Source of the DNA: Gemmiger formicilis | GTDB lineage: Bacteria; Bacillota; Clostridia; Oscillospirales; Ruminococcaceae | Direction of reading: 5' to 3' | Length of the DNA: 50,049 nt | Assembly: GCF_018784445.1 (NCBI RefSeq) | Contig: NZ_WQOH01000025.1 | Location: 49,410-99,458 of the forward strand | Shown: piece by piece, positions 16,260 through 24,594 of the stretch | Position numbering within the stretch: position 1 is the first letter of the stretch | Layout of the letters: the number at the start of each line of letters is the position of its first letter | Translations under genes and position numbers: made by a program | The notes under the pieces: model-generated | The model's database searches: none | Seen by the model: the letters and a program-made list of their open reading frames with translations, nothing else | Told to the model about the DNA's origin: nothing

Positions 16260-17787
16260 ACCTCATCCCAAACTTCCTGTCCAGACTCCTGTATTGCAGC
16301 GCCTCGGACAAATGCGCTGCGTCCAAAACTTCACTTCCGTCCAAATCGGCCACGGTGCGGGCTACCCGCAAAATGCGGTCATAGGCGCGGGCGCTGTATC
16401 CCAGCCGTTCAAATGCGCCGCGCAAAATTTTCTCGGCGGCGGGGGTCATGCGGCAGTAGCGGCGCAGCGCACTGGAAGGCAGCTGCGCGTTGCAGCGCAC
16501 GCCGCGCAGGGCCTTGTACCGCTCCCGCTGCAAGGCGCGGGCGGCCATGACCCGGGCGCGGATGTCGGCACTCGGCTCGCCGCCTAACTCCGACGCCAAA
16601 TCGTCATATTCCACCGGGAGCGCTTCAACGTGCAGGTCGATACGATCCAGCAGCGGCCCCGAAATGCGCCGCCGGTAGGCATCCACGGCACTGGGCGTGC
16701 AGGTACACTCCCGCGTCGGGTGGCCTAAGTAGCCGCACTTGCAGGGGTTCATGGCGGCCACCAGCATAAACTTACAGGGGTAGGATGCCGACCCGTGCAC
16801 GCGGCTGACCGTGACTTTGCCATCCTCCAACGGCTGGCGCAACACCTCCAGCGTGTCGCGGGCAAACTCCGGCAACTCATCCAAAAACAGCACACCGTTG
16901 TGGGCCAGGCTCACCTCGCCGGGGCGGGGCACAGACCCGCCGCCCACGATGGCGGTGGAACTGACACTGTGGTGCGGGCTGCGGAACGGCCTTTCCCTGA
17001 CCAGTCCCGCGCCGCCGCGCAAAAGCCCGGCCACCGAATAAATCGCGCTCGTTTCCAGCGCTTCCTCATAGGTCAGCGGCGGCAGAATGCCCGGCAGCCG
17101 CTTTGCCAGCATGGACTTACCGGTCCCCGGCGGGCCGACCAACAGTAGATTGTGCCCGCCTGCGGCGGCGACCTCCATCGCCCGGCGGGCCTCGCTCTGC
17201 CCGCGCACATCGGCCATATCCGGCCCCAGCCAGACGCCGTTCTCATCGTACCCTTCCGGCGTGGCCGGAGTGATGGGATCCGCGCCGCACAGGTGCAGCA
17301 CAACATCCTGGGCACTGCGGGCAGGGTAGACGGTCAGCCCTTCGGCCACAGCGGCTTCGGCAGCGTTCTCGGCGGGCAGAAACAGCTCCTTCACGCCGTT
17401 CTGCACAGCGGCCATCGCCATGGGCAGAACGCCGGTCACGGGGCGTAATGTGCCGTCCAGGCCCAGCTCCCCTAAAAACGCCCGTTCGCCGCCGGGGACG
17501 GGCAGCTTGCCCTGCGCGGCCAGAATGCCCACGAACACCGGCAGGTCGTATACCGGCCCGGTCTTGCGCACGTCGGCGGGAGCCAGGTTGATGGTAATAC
17601 GGCTGGCGGGCCACTCGTAGTGCAGGTTCTTGATGGCACTGCGCACCCGCTCGCTGCTCTCCTTCACCGCCGAATCCGGCAGGCCCACCAGATTGAACTG
17701 CGGCAGCCCGCCGGACAGATCGGCCTCCACCTGCACGATGTACCCGGCTAACCCGGTCACGCCGAGGCTTGTCACTTTTGCATACAT
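16258..17787 (-). CDS. comM: YifB/ComM family Mg-chelatase-like AAA+ ATPase
   Basis: A 509-residue ATPase. The N-domain begins MYAKVTSLGVTGLAGYIVQV and contains GLPDSAVKESSERVRSAI, both diagnostic of YifB/ComM. The AAA+ core has Walker A GPPGTGKS near residue 215, Walker B ending in FLDELPEF, and the C-terminal Mg-chelatase domain has four conserved cysteines (CKCGYLGH, CTC). ComM proteins are helicases that extend recombination during natural transformation in some bacteria. It is the last gene of a minus-strand group and shares the convergent terminator. Function here rests on family identity. Confidence 0.9.
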   Translation of the reverse strand: MYAKVTSLGVTGLAGYIVQVEADLSGGLPQFNLVGLPDSAVKESSERVRSAIKNLHYEWPASRITINLAPADVRKTGPVYDLPVFVGILAAQGKLPVPGGERAFLGELGLDGTLRPVTGVLPMAMAAVQNGVKELFLPAENAAEAAVAEGLTVYPARSAQDVVLHLCGADPITPATPEGYDENGVWLGPDMADVRGQSEARRAMEVAAAGGHNLLLVGPPGTGKSMLAKRLPGILPPLTYEEALETSAIYSVAGLLRGGAGLVRERPFRSPHHSVSSTAIVGGGSVPRPGEVSLAHNGVLFLDELPEFARDTLEVLRQPLEDGKVTVSRVHGSASYPCKFMLVAAMNPCKCGYLGHPTRECTCTPSAVDAYRRRISGPLLDRIDLHVEALPVEYDDLASELGGEPSADIRARVMAARALQRERYKALRGVRCNAQLPSSALRRYCRMTPAAEKILRGAFERLGYSARAYDRILRVARTVADLDGSEVLDAAHLSEALQYRSLDRKFGMR

Positions 17788-17799
17788 AGGCGGCTCCCT

Positions 17800-18609
17800 T
17801 TACAGTTTTTCCACGCCGGGAATCAGCGCGGGGTCATACATGACTTCGGAATGGTTGTCCAGCACAAGCTCCCGGTGCAGCAGCTGCCCGGTCTGTGCGT
17901 CCAGTGTCTCCTTGTAAATCTTCGACACACGGTAATATTTGCCGCCCTCTTTTTGGAAGTGGTGCCCTTCCTCCACAATGCGGTAGCGGCAGGGCAGGGG
18001 GCGCTCACAGCGCAGCTCGGCGTAGAGGTTGTCCTCATCGCACCACAACAGCAGCTGGAACGTCTGGTCCGTCTCATTTTTAAAACGGTAGTCGCCGTTA
18101 TTGTAAAACACCGACGTGCCGGAACTGAACGGCACCCGCGGCCCCTCGTCGGGGGCCAGAGCGTCGGAGTGCTTGTGGAACTCGGTCACGGTCAGAGGGC
18201 TTACCAGCACAACGCGGTGAATCGTGTTTGCCAGGTTGCACAGCCCGCCGCCGATGCCCGGCAGAATATGATTACGCACCAAAATCCGCCCATCCCGGTA
18301 GCCTTTGCGCTTGGTCGTCTTGCCAACCCGATGCCAGAAGGAAAACGTCTCGCCCGGGCGGATGAGAATGCCGTTGAGCCTTTCATTGGCAAGGTGGATG
18401 TTGACGGCCTTGTTCTCCTGCAAGACAGGGTCGATGCCCTTGCCGCGCTTGATGAGGTGCGAACTGTACTGCGCCACTATGCAGGGCAGAGGCGCGGTAT
18501 CCTGCGTGTCGGCATAGTTTTCCTGTGCGAAAAAATTCTTGATATGGCGCTTGCAGATTTCCTTTTGCAGCGCAATCTTGTAACAGGTCGGGCTGATATC
18601 GCAGAACAT
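17800..18609 (-). CDS. VanW family protein
   Basis: A 269-residue protein. The central LIRPGETFSFWHRVGKTTKRKGY followed by PGIGGGLCNLANTIHRVVL is the VanW signature. It lacks an obvious signal peptide or membrane anchor. VanW was first seen in some vancomycin-resistance clusters, but it is not needed for resistance and its role is unknown; nothing here suggests a van operon. It starts 10 nt after the YqeG gene and ends 13 nt before the comM start, so the genes are probably cotranscribed. Confidence 0.85.
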   Translation of the reverse strand: MFCDISPTCYKIALQKEICKRHIKNFFAQENYADTQDTAPLPCIVAQYSSHLIKRGKGIDPVLQENKAVNIHLANERLNGILIRPGETFSFWHRVGKTTKRKGYRDGRILVRNHILPGIGGGLCNLANTIHRVVLVSPLTVTEFHKHSDALAPDEGPRVPFSSGTSVFYNNGDYRFKNETDQTFQLLLWCDEDNLYAELRCERPLPCRYRIVEEGHHFQKEGGKYYRVSKIYKETLDAQTGQLLHRELVLDNHSEVMYDPALIPGVEKL

Positions 18610-18618
18610 GAAACTGCC

Positions 18619-19146
18619 TCACTTTCCTATGCCGTCCAGACGGCCCCGGCGGCGCGGGTCACGGTGGTAAAACCAGAGGATGGCTTTTTCCAGCACACGC
18701 TTTTTGCCATAGTGCGTCTCGCCGGGCAGCCGGATGAAATCCACCAGGATGCTGTCCAGCCCGGCGCTGTTCGCGCCGCGGATATCCCGGAACAGCTGGT
18801 CGCCGACGCAGACGACCTGCTCGGGCGGCAGGCCCAGCATGGCGCAGGCCCGGCGGTAGGCAGCGGGGTCGGGCTTGCCCGCCTCGGCAATAAAAAGCGT
18901 GCGGATATTGCGGTTGAATCGCTCGATGCGCGCGGCAGAATTGTCGGAGAGCAGCAGTGTTTTCAGCCCCAGGCTGTGGATATGGCGGAACAGCGCGTCC
19001 ACCTCGGGCGTGGAATCGTCGCCGTGGTGGACAAGAGTGTTGTCAATGTCAAACAAAATGCCTTTGTAGCCCAGCGCGGCCAGCTTTTCATAGTCGATGG
19101 CAAATACGCTGGGAACATGGGCCGTGGGGTACCAACGCTCAAGCAT
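18619..19146 (-). CDS. YqeG family HAD IIIA-type phosphatase
   Basis: A 175-residue HAD hydrolase. Motif I is LFDIDNTLV (Asp33 nucleophile, Asp35 acid/base), motif II LLSDNS and motif III/IV KPDPAAYRRA with GDQLFRDIRGA. It matches YqeG, a conserved Firmicutes phosphatase of uncertain substrate. I choose the ATG at 19146 because GGAGG lies 6 nt upstream on the minus strand and residues before it are unlike the family; it overlaps the preceding gene by 8 nt. Cotranscribed with its neighbours. Confidence 0.85.
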   Translation of the reverse strand: MLERWYPTAHVPSVFAIDYEKLAALGYKGILFDIDNTLVHHGDDSTPEVDALFRHIHSLGLKTLLLSDNSAARIERFNRNIRTLFIAEAGKPDPAAYRRACAMLGLPPEQVVCVGDQLFRDIRGANSAGLDSILVDFIRLPGETHYGKKRVLEKAILWFYHRDPRRRGRLDGIGK

Positions 19147-19816
19147 ACGGGGCCTCCATATAGTCGCAGACGGTGTTGATCTGGTCGGTGATATCCCCGC
19201 CAAAAGCGTGCGCAAAAAAGGCACTGCCGATGGTGAAATACGCGGCCCCGGCAGCTTTGATTTCATCCAACCGGGCAAAGCTGTTCACACTGCCCGCCAG
19301 GCAGATCGGCGCATGGACCGCCGCGATGAACGCACGGTTCAGCGCCGCCGCGTCGCCGGTATAGCGGTAGCCCAGCAGATCAATGCCGTCCACGCCCTTG
19401 GCTAAATAGCCCTCGGCCTCGCAGATCATCCCCGCCGGGGTACCGTGCAGGATAGAGGGACGGCCAGAAATTTGCCCGACGAAGGGCATATACCGCAGCC
19501 CATGGGCGCGGCAATAAGCATGGACGGCGTCAGAGTAGACCGTACCCATCAGGATATCACACCCGCAGGCAGCGGCCATTTCGGCCCCGCGCAGGCATTC
19601 TGGCTCAGTGTAGGCGACGACCTCCAAACAGGTCGTCTTGCCGCAGGCTTTCATCCGGGCAAACAGGGCCTGCATCTCGGCGAAGGGAAGCCCTTCCTCT
19701 TTAAAGCCCCAATACCGGGCGCGGGTGTGCTGACACCGGGCAAAGACTGCGGCGGCATCGGGCACAGTGACGTCGTTGTGAGTCAGCATGACGATGAGTT
19801 CAGGCGTATGTTTCAT
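19139..19816 (-). CDS. Predicted TIM-barrel protein of unknown function
   Basis: A 225-residue cytoplasmic protein that I do not recognise as a named enzyme. The alternating strands (TCLEVVAYT, CDILMGTVYS, GIDLLGYRYTG, PICLAGSVNS, YFTIGSAFFAH) and the Gly-Ser-rich turn after AGSVNS look like a phosphate-binding beta/alpha barrel. The ATG at 19816 begins the conserved-looking part; an in-frame start at 19936 would include the promoter region. It is the first gene of the minus-strand group with YqeG, whose start overlaps its end. An aldolase-like or nucleotide-sugar related reaction is possible but not shown. Confidence 0.6.
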   Translation of the reverse strand: MKHTPELIVMLTHNDVTVPDAAAVFARCQHTRARYWGFKEEGLPFAEMQALFARMKACGKTTCLEVVAYTEPECLRGAEMAAACGCDILMGTVYSDAVHAYCRAHGLRYMPFVGQISGRPSILHGTPAGMICEAEGYLAKGVDGIDLLGYRYTGDAAALNRAFIAAVHAPICLAGSVNSFARLDEIKAAGAAYFTIGSAFFAHAFGGDITDQINTVCDYMEAPYA

Positions 19817-19871
19817 ATGGGTCCACGGCTTTCCTTGGATATAATCATCGATGCGCAGAGCAGATACCTTC

Positions 19872-19900
19872 ACTATACACTGGAAAACGCCGTTTGGCAA
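19872..19900 (-). promoter_or_regulatory. Promoter of the minus-strand TIM-barrel/yqeG group
   Basis: On the minus strand TTGCCA (19895-19900), 17-nt spacer, TATAGT (19872-19877), about 55 nt before the start. Confidence 0.55.
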
Positions 19901-19953
19901 GGGCGAAAGGCGAAAGAAACTGTAAAAATCAGGCAAAAATAAACAAAATTCGA

Positions 19954-19982
19954 TTGACAGAGTACGGCAAAGTTGGTATATT
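19954..19982 (+). promoter_or_regulatory. Promoter of the phosphohexomutase gene
   Basis: TTGACA at 19954-19959, exactly 17 nt, TATATT at 19977-19982: close to the sigma-A consensus and about 50 nt before the start codon. Confidence 0.85.
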
Positions 19983-20033
19983 TAGAGTATACCTAAGTTA
20001 GTATTTCCTATGGAAAGTGAAGGTGTTTTACTT

Positions 20034-21716
20034 ATGTATCAAGATATGTATGAGCGCTGGCTCGCCGCAGAGCTGGACGACGCCGACCTGAAACCTGAGT
20101 TGGAAAGCGTCAAGGGCGACGATGCCGCCATCCAGGACCGCTTTGCCGTGGCCCTGAAATTCGGCACCGCCGGTCTGCGCGGCGTCATCGGTGCAGGCAC
20201 CAACCGCATGAATATTTACGTTGTCCGCCAGGCCACCCAGGGCCTTGCCAACTGGGTCAAGACCCAGGGCGGCAGCCAGACCGTTGCCATCAGCTATGAC
20301 AGCCGCATCAAGAGCAACCTGTTCGCCAAGACCGCTGCCGAGGTGCTGGCCGCCAACGGTATCAAGGTCCGCATCTACAAGGCCCTTATGCCGGTTCCCG
20401 CGCTAAGCTTTGCCACCCGCTACTACAACTGCAACGCGGGCATCATGGTCACGGCCAGCCACAACCCCGCCAAGTACAACGGCTACAAGGCCTACGGCCC
20501 GGACGGCTGCCAGATGACCGATGAGGCCGCCGACATTGTCTACGCCGAGATCCAAAAGACGGATATCCTGACCGGGGCCAAGCTCATTTCCTTTGAGGAT
20601 GGCCTGGCCCAGGGGCTGATCGAGTATGTCGGCGAGGACTGCATCAATGCCCTCTATGCCGCCATCGAGGCCCGCTCCATCCGCCCGGGCATCTGCAAGA
20701 CTGCCGGTCTCAAGCTGGTCTACAGCCCGCTGAACGGCTCCGGCCTTGTGCCCGTCACCCATGTCTTGGGCGACATCGGCATCACCGATATCACCATCGT
20801 GCCCGAGCAGAAGGATCCCGACGGCAACTTCCCGACCTGCCCGTACCCCAACCCTGAAATTTTTGAGGCTCTGCGCCTGGGTCTGGAGCTGGCCGAAAAG
20901 TCCGGTGCTGATCTGATGCTGGCTACCGACCCTGACGCAGACCGCGTGGGCATCGCCGTCAAGTGCAAGGATGGCAGCTATGAGCTGCTCTCCGGCAACG
21001 AGGTTGGCGTTCTGCTGCTGGACTACATCTGTGCAGGCCGTATCGAGCAGGGCACCATGCCGAAGAACCCCGTCATGTGCAAGTCCATCGTCTCCACCCC
21101 GCTGGCTGACAAGGTTGCCGAGCATTACGGCGTCGAGTGCCGCAACGTCCTGACCGGTTTCAAGTGGATCGGCGACCAGATCGCCAAGCTGGAAGCCGCC
21201 GGTGAGGTTGACCGCTTCATCTTTGGTTTTGAGGAGAGCTACGGCTACCTGGCTGGCCCCTATGTCCGCGACAAGGACGCCATCATCGGCTCCATGCTGA
21301 TTTGCGAGATGGCCGCCTACTACCGCGCCAAGGGCTCCTCCATCAAGGAAGAACTGGAGCGCATCTACGCCGAGTATGGCCGCTACCTGAACAAGGTTGA
21401 CAGTTTCGAGTTCCCGGGCCTGTCCGGCATGGACAAGATGGCGGGCATCATGCAGGATCTGCGCGACAACCCGCCGAAGGACTTTGCCGGTGACAAGGTC
21501 GTCAAGGTCGTTGACTATAAGAAGCCCGAGGAAACCGGTCTGCCTGCCGCCAATGTCCTGATCTATACGCTGGAAAGCGGCGCAACCGTCGTCGTGCGTC
21601 CCTCCGGCACCGAGCCGAAGATCAAGACCTACTTCACCACCAAGGGCAAGGACCTTGCCGAGGCTGAAGCCAAGAAGGAAAAGCTGGCCGAGGCCTGCAA
21701 GCCGCTGCTGGCGTAA
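20034..21716 (+). CDS. Phospho-sugar mutase (phosphoglucomutase/phosphomannomutase)
   Basis: A 560-residue alpha-D-phosphohexomutase that interconverts sugar 1- and 6-phosphates for glycogen, cell-wall and capsule precursors. All four family motifs are present: the phosphoserine loop TASHNPAKYNG (Ser142), the metal loop DPDADR (from Asp299), the sugar loop GFEESYGYL and the phosphate loop RPSGTEPKIKTY. Length fits the Firmicutes PgcA-type enzyme. ATG 20034 is preferred over the in-frame ATG at 20010 because GTGAAGG lies 10 nt before it. Codon usage is strongly biased to major codons, which suggests high expression. Confidence 0.92.
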   Translation: MYQDMYERWLAAELDDADLKPELESVKGDDAAIQDRFAVALKFGTAGLRGVIGAGTNRMNIYVVRQATQGLANWVKTQGGSQTVAISYDSRIKSNLFAKTAAEVLAANGIKVRIYKALMPVPALSFATRYYNCNAGIMVTASHNPAKYNGYKAYGPDGCQMTDEAADIVYAEIQKTDILTGAKLISFEDGLAQGLIEYVGEDCINALYAAIEARSIRPGICKTAGLKLVYSPLNGSGLVPVTHVLGDIGITDITIVPEQKDPDGNFPTCPYPNPEIFEALRLGLELAEKSGADLMLATDPDADRVGIAVKCKDGSYELLSGNEVGVLLLDYICAGRIEQGTMPKNPVMCKSIVSTPLADKVAEHYGVECRNVLTGFKWIGDQIAKLEAAGEVDRFIFGFEESYGYLAGPYVRDKDAIIGSMLICEMAAYYRAKGSSIKEELERIYAEYGRYLNKVDSFEFPGLSGMDKMAGIMQDLRDNPPKDFAGDKVVKVVDYKKPEETGLPAANVLIYTLESGATVVVRPSGTEPKIKTYFTTKGKDLAEAEAKKEKLAEACKPLLA

Positions 21717-21735
21717 AATTTAGGATAGCGTAAGT

Positions 21736-21776
21736 AAGCGCACCGTGTCTGTTTTTGGACGCGGTGCGCTTTTTTG
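21736..21776 (+). terminator. Terminator of the phosphohexomutase gene
   Basis: AAGCGCACCGTGTC pairs with GACGCGGTGCGCTT (one G-U) and is followed by TTTTTG. Confidence 0.85.
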
Positions 21777-21784
21777 TCGCCGCC

Positions 21785-21985
21785 CATGTAGGGGCCGGGC
21801 ATGCCCGGCCCACGCGTGTAAGGCAGACGACCGCCTATGCGGGGGACCTTGACCCCTCCGCGGGGCGTCGAGGACACCGCCCCCCTACACAAATGCTGCC
21901 GTAGACTATCCCGCTATTTGTAGGGGAGAAATTCATCCCTCCCGCGCACCTCTCCACCACTGCGCACTTTCCCCAAAAACTCCCC
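21785..21985. repeat. Cluster of intergenic palindromic repeats
   Basis: Contains GTAGGGGCCGGGCATGCCCGGCCC near 21788, an inverted GGGGCGTCGAGGACACCGCCCCCC near 21860 (the reverse complement of the GGGGGCGGCGTCCTCGACGCCCC family) and a third TGTAGGGGAGAAATTCATCCCTCCC unit near 21918. No gene is visible here. Confidence 0.7.
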
Positions 21986-22008
21986 CAATAATTCGTCACC
22001 CATGCTAC

Positions 22009-22037
22009 TTGACAATACAATTCTACACTTGTAGAAT
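22009..22037 (+). promoter_or_regulatory. Promoter of the blaR1-blaI operon
   Basis: TTGACA at 22009-22014, 17-nt spacer, TAGAAT at 22032-22037. The first operator overlaps its spacer and -10 element, as expected for repression by steric block. Confidence 0.8.
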
Positions 22038-22069
22038 AAAATCAAATCCAACCTTCTACAACTGTAGAA
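22021..22069 (+). promoter_or_regulatory. Two BlaI-type operators
   Basis: TTCTACACTTGTAGAA (22021-22036) and TTCTACAACTGTAGAA (22054-22069) are near-identical palindromes with the TACAnnTGTA core bound by BlaI/MecI dimers. Their centres are 33 nt apart, three helical turns, so dimers would sit on the same face. One covers the -10 element, the other lies downstream. They predict autorepression by the BlaI protein encoded at 24106. Confidence 0.85.
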
Positions 22070-22086
22070 TCAAAAGGAGGCCCACC

Positions 22087-24093
22087 ATGTTCCTGCCGCT
22101 TTTCATCGCCTTTCTGGTGCAAGGCCTGCTGCTGGGCCTTGTGGTGCTGGCCCTGCTGGCTGCAGCCCCCAAGCTGCAAAAACGGTATGGCCCGCGGTGG
22201 CTCTGCCGCCTGTGGGTGGTGCTGGCGGTGCTGTTCCTCGTGCCGGTTCGGGCACTTTTGCCCCAGGCCCCGGCGGCGGTGACGGTCAGCGCTCAGCCGT
22301 TTTATACCCAGATGACCGCCCTGACGGAGGAAACCACCACGAAGCCCGCCGCCAACGTACCCTACCGCACGACCACCGCCGACGACAACACGATGCATTA
22401 CATCGTGCCCCGCGCGGAACTGCAAACCGGACGGCGCACCGTGCTGGAACGTCTTGCCATCGATACAAACTGGGGCAACCTGGCGGCCCTCGCGTGGGAG
22501 CTTGGCCTTACCGCCGTGGCGCTGTACCAGTTCGGCGGCTATGCCGTCTGGCGTATTCGCGTGGGCCGCAACGCGCAGCCGGTGGCTAAAAGCTGGCGTG
22601 ACGCCCTGCCGCAGGGCCAATGCCCGCAAATGCAGGCCACGCCGCTGGTGCGCAGCCCCATGGTGGCGGGGGCGCTGCATCCCGTCCTGCTCGTCCCTGC
22701 GGGCGAAGCCCTCAAGGGTGCGGAATGTATGCTGGCCCATGAACTGACCCACATAAAACGACATGACGTCGCGAAAAAGCTGCTGCTCACGCTGGTGTGC
22801 ATCCTGCACTGGTACAACCCGGCTGTCTGGATGCTGGCCGCCCGCGCGGGCCGTGATATCGAGGAAGCCTGCGACGCCGAGACCCTGCACGGCCGCGACG
22901 CTGCTTACCGTACGGCCTACGCCGATGCCCTGATGACCGCCGTGCGCCGCAGCCGCGGCCCGGCTCTGACCAGCGGTTTTGCGCTGAACAAGCGCCAGTT
23001 CAAACAGCGCCTTGCCGCGCTATGGGACACTGCCCCCAAACGCCGGGGCCGCACTTTGCTGGCCGCACTGGCCCTGACCGCCTGCTGCGCGGGCGGCCTG
23101 GTAGCCTGCCAAATCACCGACACCCCCGCGCAGGAAACCGCAGAACCCGCGCCCACTGCGACGCCCTCGACAGAAGAAGCCCTTGCGGAGATCAAGGATA
23201 TCAACCGCCAGCTGCCCACGGAGCAGCAGCTCACCGCCATACGGCGCGTGGACAGCTACTTCTGGGACGAGTGCCTGCCGACCCTGTGGGGCTACAAGTT
23301 CAACGGCGGTATGACCTCGCTGGTCGATGACCCCGCCGCCGAAAGTGCCGAAAACGAAAATCTGGCCGCCATTTTGCAGGAACCCCGCGCGGACGGCACG
23401 ACCTGGCAGGACTTTCTGAACGCAGGCAAAGGCACGTTCGCCAAGGTGAACTTTGAAGCAGAACTCGAGCCGGAAAAACTTTTCTTAGGCCCACAGTATG
23501 GCGAGGGTGATTTTTATATTTATATCGCCGTGCCCTATGACGAGAGCGAACCCTGCGAGCTTGTCAGTGGCTGGCAGCAGAACAACACCGGCGAAGTGGC
23601 GCACTTCGGCACAATCGACCCCGCGCGGGAATTGCGGCTGACCAACCGCCAGTACCGCACCCTGATACACCAGTGCAACGCGTTGGCCCAGGCGGGCGCA
23701 CGGGATTTTGGCACCCCCGCCGACTGGCCGCAGGCCGAGCTGGAAACCTACCTATATTACCGCAATCAGGATTTCCACACCTTTGCCGATGCCCTGCTGA
23801 TGCTGAACATCGACTTTACCGGGGGTCGAGATTGGAACAGCCTGCCGTACTTTTTGACCTACGATGAGCTGAATGCGCTGGATTTCACCGCGCCCAAGAC
23901 CGACGCCATCCCCGACTACGTTGTGGCCGAGGGCGACGACTGCGGCGTATGGGCGTTCACTCGTGACGGCGACTACCTGACCGCCACGTGGGCGGGCGTG
24001 CAGAAATACATCTTCTATGTCTACAACGGCGACACTTCCGCCCTGCAATACGATGCCCGCACGGTCATTGCCGGCGGCCACAGCCTGGATTAA
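22087..24093 (+). CDS. BlaR1-type M56 peptidase sensor with unusual C-terminal domain
   Basis: A 668-residue membrane protein. Residues 1-340 are a BlaR1-type module: N-terminal transmembrane helices, then a gluzincin site LAHELTHIKRHD (His218, Glu219, His222) with a second acidic ligand region DIEEACDAETL. A helix near 335 ends in a Cys-rich turn, then a Thr/Pro/Glu linker. The C-terminal ~310 residues would be extracytoplasmic; I see no SxxK, SxN or KSG motif, so this is not the beta-lactam sensor of classic BlaR1. ATG 22087 follows AAAGGAGG. The gene lies ahead of blaI, with 12 nt between them. It probably senses an envelope signal and triggers BlaI cleavage. Confidence 0.85.
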   Translation: MFLPLFIAFLVQGLLLGLVVLALLAAAPKLQKRYGPRWLCRLWVVLAVLFLVPVRALLPQAPAAVTVSAQPFYTQMTALTEETTTKPAANVPYRTTTADDNTMHYIVPRAELQTGRRTVLERLAIDTNWGNLAALAWELGLTAVALYQFGGYAVWRIRVGRNAQPVAKSWRDALPQGQCPQMQATPLVRSPMVAGALHPVLLVPAGEALKGAECMLAHELTHIKRHDVAKKLLLTLVCILHWYNPAVWMLAARAGRDIEEACDAETLHGRDAAYRTAYADALMTAVRRSRGPALTSGFALNKRQFKQRLAALWDTAPKRRGRTLLAALALTACCAGGLVACQITDTPAQETAEPAPTATPSTEEALAEIKDINRQLPTEQQLTAIRRVDSYFWDECLPTLWGYKFNGGMTSLVDDPAAESAENENLAAILQEPRADGTTWQDFLNAGKGTFAKVNFEAELEPEKLFLGPQYGEGDFYIYIAVPYDESEPCELVSGWQQNNTGEVAHFGTIDPARELRLTNRQYRTLIHQCNALAQAGARDFGTPADWPQAELETYLYYRNQDFHTFADALLMLNIDFTGGRDWNSLPYFLTYDELNALDFTAPKTDAIPDYVVAEGDDCGVWAFTRDGDYLTATWAGVQKYIFYVYNGDTSALQYDARTVIAGGHSLD

Positions 24094-24105
24094 AAGGAGA
24101 CGCTC

Positions 24106-24489
24106 ATGCCAAAAATCAAACGCCTGCCCGATGCAGAGCTGGAAATCATGAACGCCCTGTGGGATGCCGACGCGCCGCTGACCGCCGCCGAGCTGGAAAC
24201 GGCGCTGCCCGGCCCGCCCCGCGCCCGCACCACGCTGTTGACCCTGCTGGCCCGGCTGGAAGAAAAGGGCTGTGTCAACCGTGAAAAGCAGGGGAGGGGG
24301 TACCTTTACACCGCAACCCTGACCCGCAGTGAATACCTGCCCGCTGAGAGCAAAAGCGTGTGGCACCGCCTGTTCGGCGGCAGCCCCCGCAGCTTCGTGG
24401 CCGCCCTTGCCGAAACCGATACCCTGACCGATGCGGATATAGACGAGTTGGCGAAATACTTGGAGGAACTCAAAAAAGAGCGAAAATAG
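24106..24489 (+). CDS. BlaI/MecI family transcriptional repressor
   Basis: A 127-residue winged-helix repressor. It opens with LPDAELEIMNALWDADAPLT and continues TTLLTLLARLEEKGCVNREK, the recognition helix and wing of BlaI/MecI; the C-terminal helices would dimerise and contain the site cut on induction. GGAG precedes the ATG. The two operators upstream of the operon are its expected targets. No beta-lactamase gene is in the window, so the regulated genes outside this operon are unknown. Confidence 0.9.
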   Translation: MPKIKRLPDAELEIMNALWDADAPLTAAELETALPGPPRARTTLLTLLARLEEKGCVNREKQGRGYLYTATLTRSEYLPAESKSVWHRLFGGSPRSFVAALAETDTLTDADIDELAKYLEELKKERK

Positions 24490-24498
24490 CGTAAAATT

Positions 24499-24527
24499 TG
24501 TAGGGGCGAGCATTGCTCGCCCCTACT
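24499..24527. terminator. Palindromic repeat, possible terminator of blaR1-blaI
   Basis: GTAGGGGCGAGC ATT GCTCGCCCCTAC is a 12-bp stem just after blaI. It lacks a good T-run and belongs to the GTAGGGGC repeat type, so termination is uncertain. Confidence 0.5.
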
Positions 24528-24556
24528 TGCAATTCTCCCTCAACTTGTAGTATAAT
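24527..24556 (+). promoter_or_regulatory. Predicted promoter of the PHP gene
   Basis: TTGCAA at 24527-24532, 18-nt spacer, TATAAT at 24551-24556. Confidence 0.6.
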
Positions 24557-24594
24557 AATATGTCCTATAGTATCTGCAAGTGAGGTGACGCGCT

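Noticed and set aside
17800-18609. Vancomycin-resistance gene
   Set aside because: VanW alone does not confer resistance, and no vanA/B, H, X, R or S gene is present.
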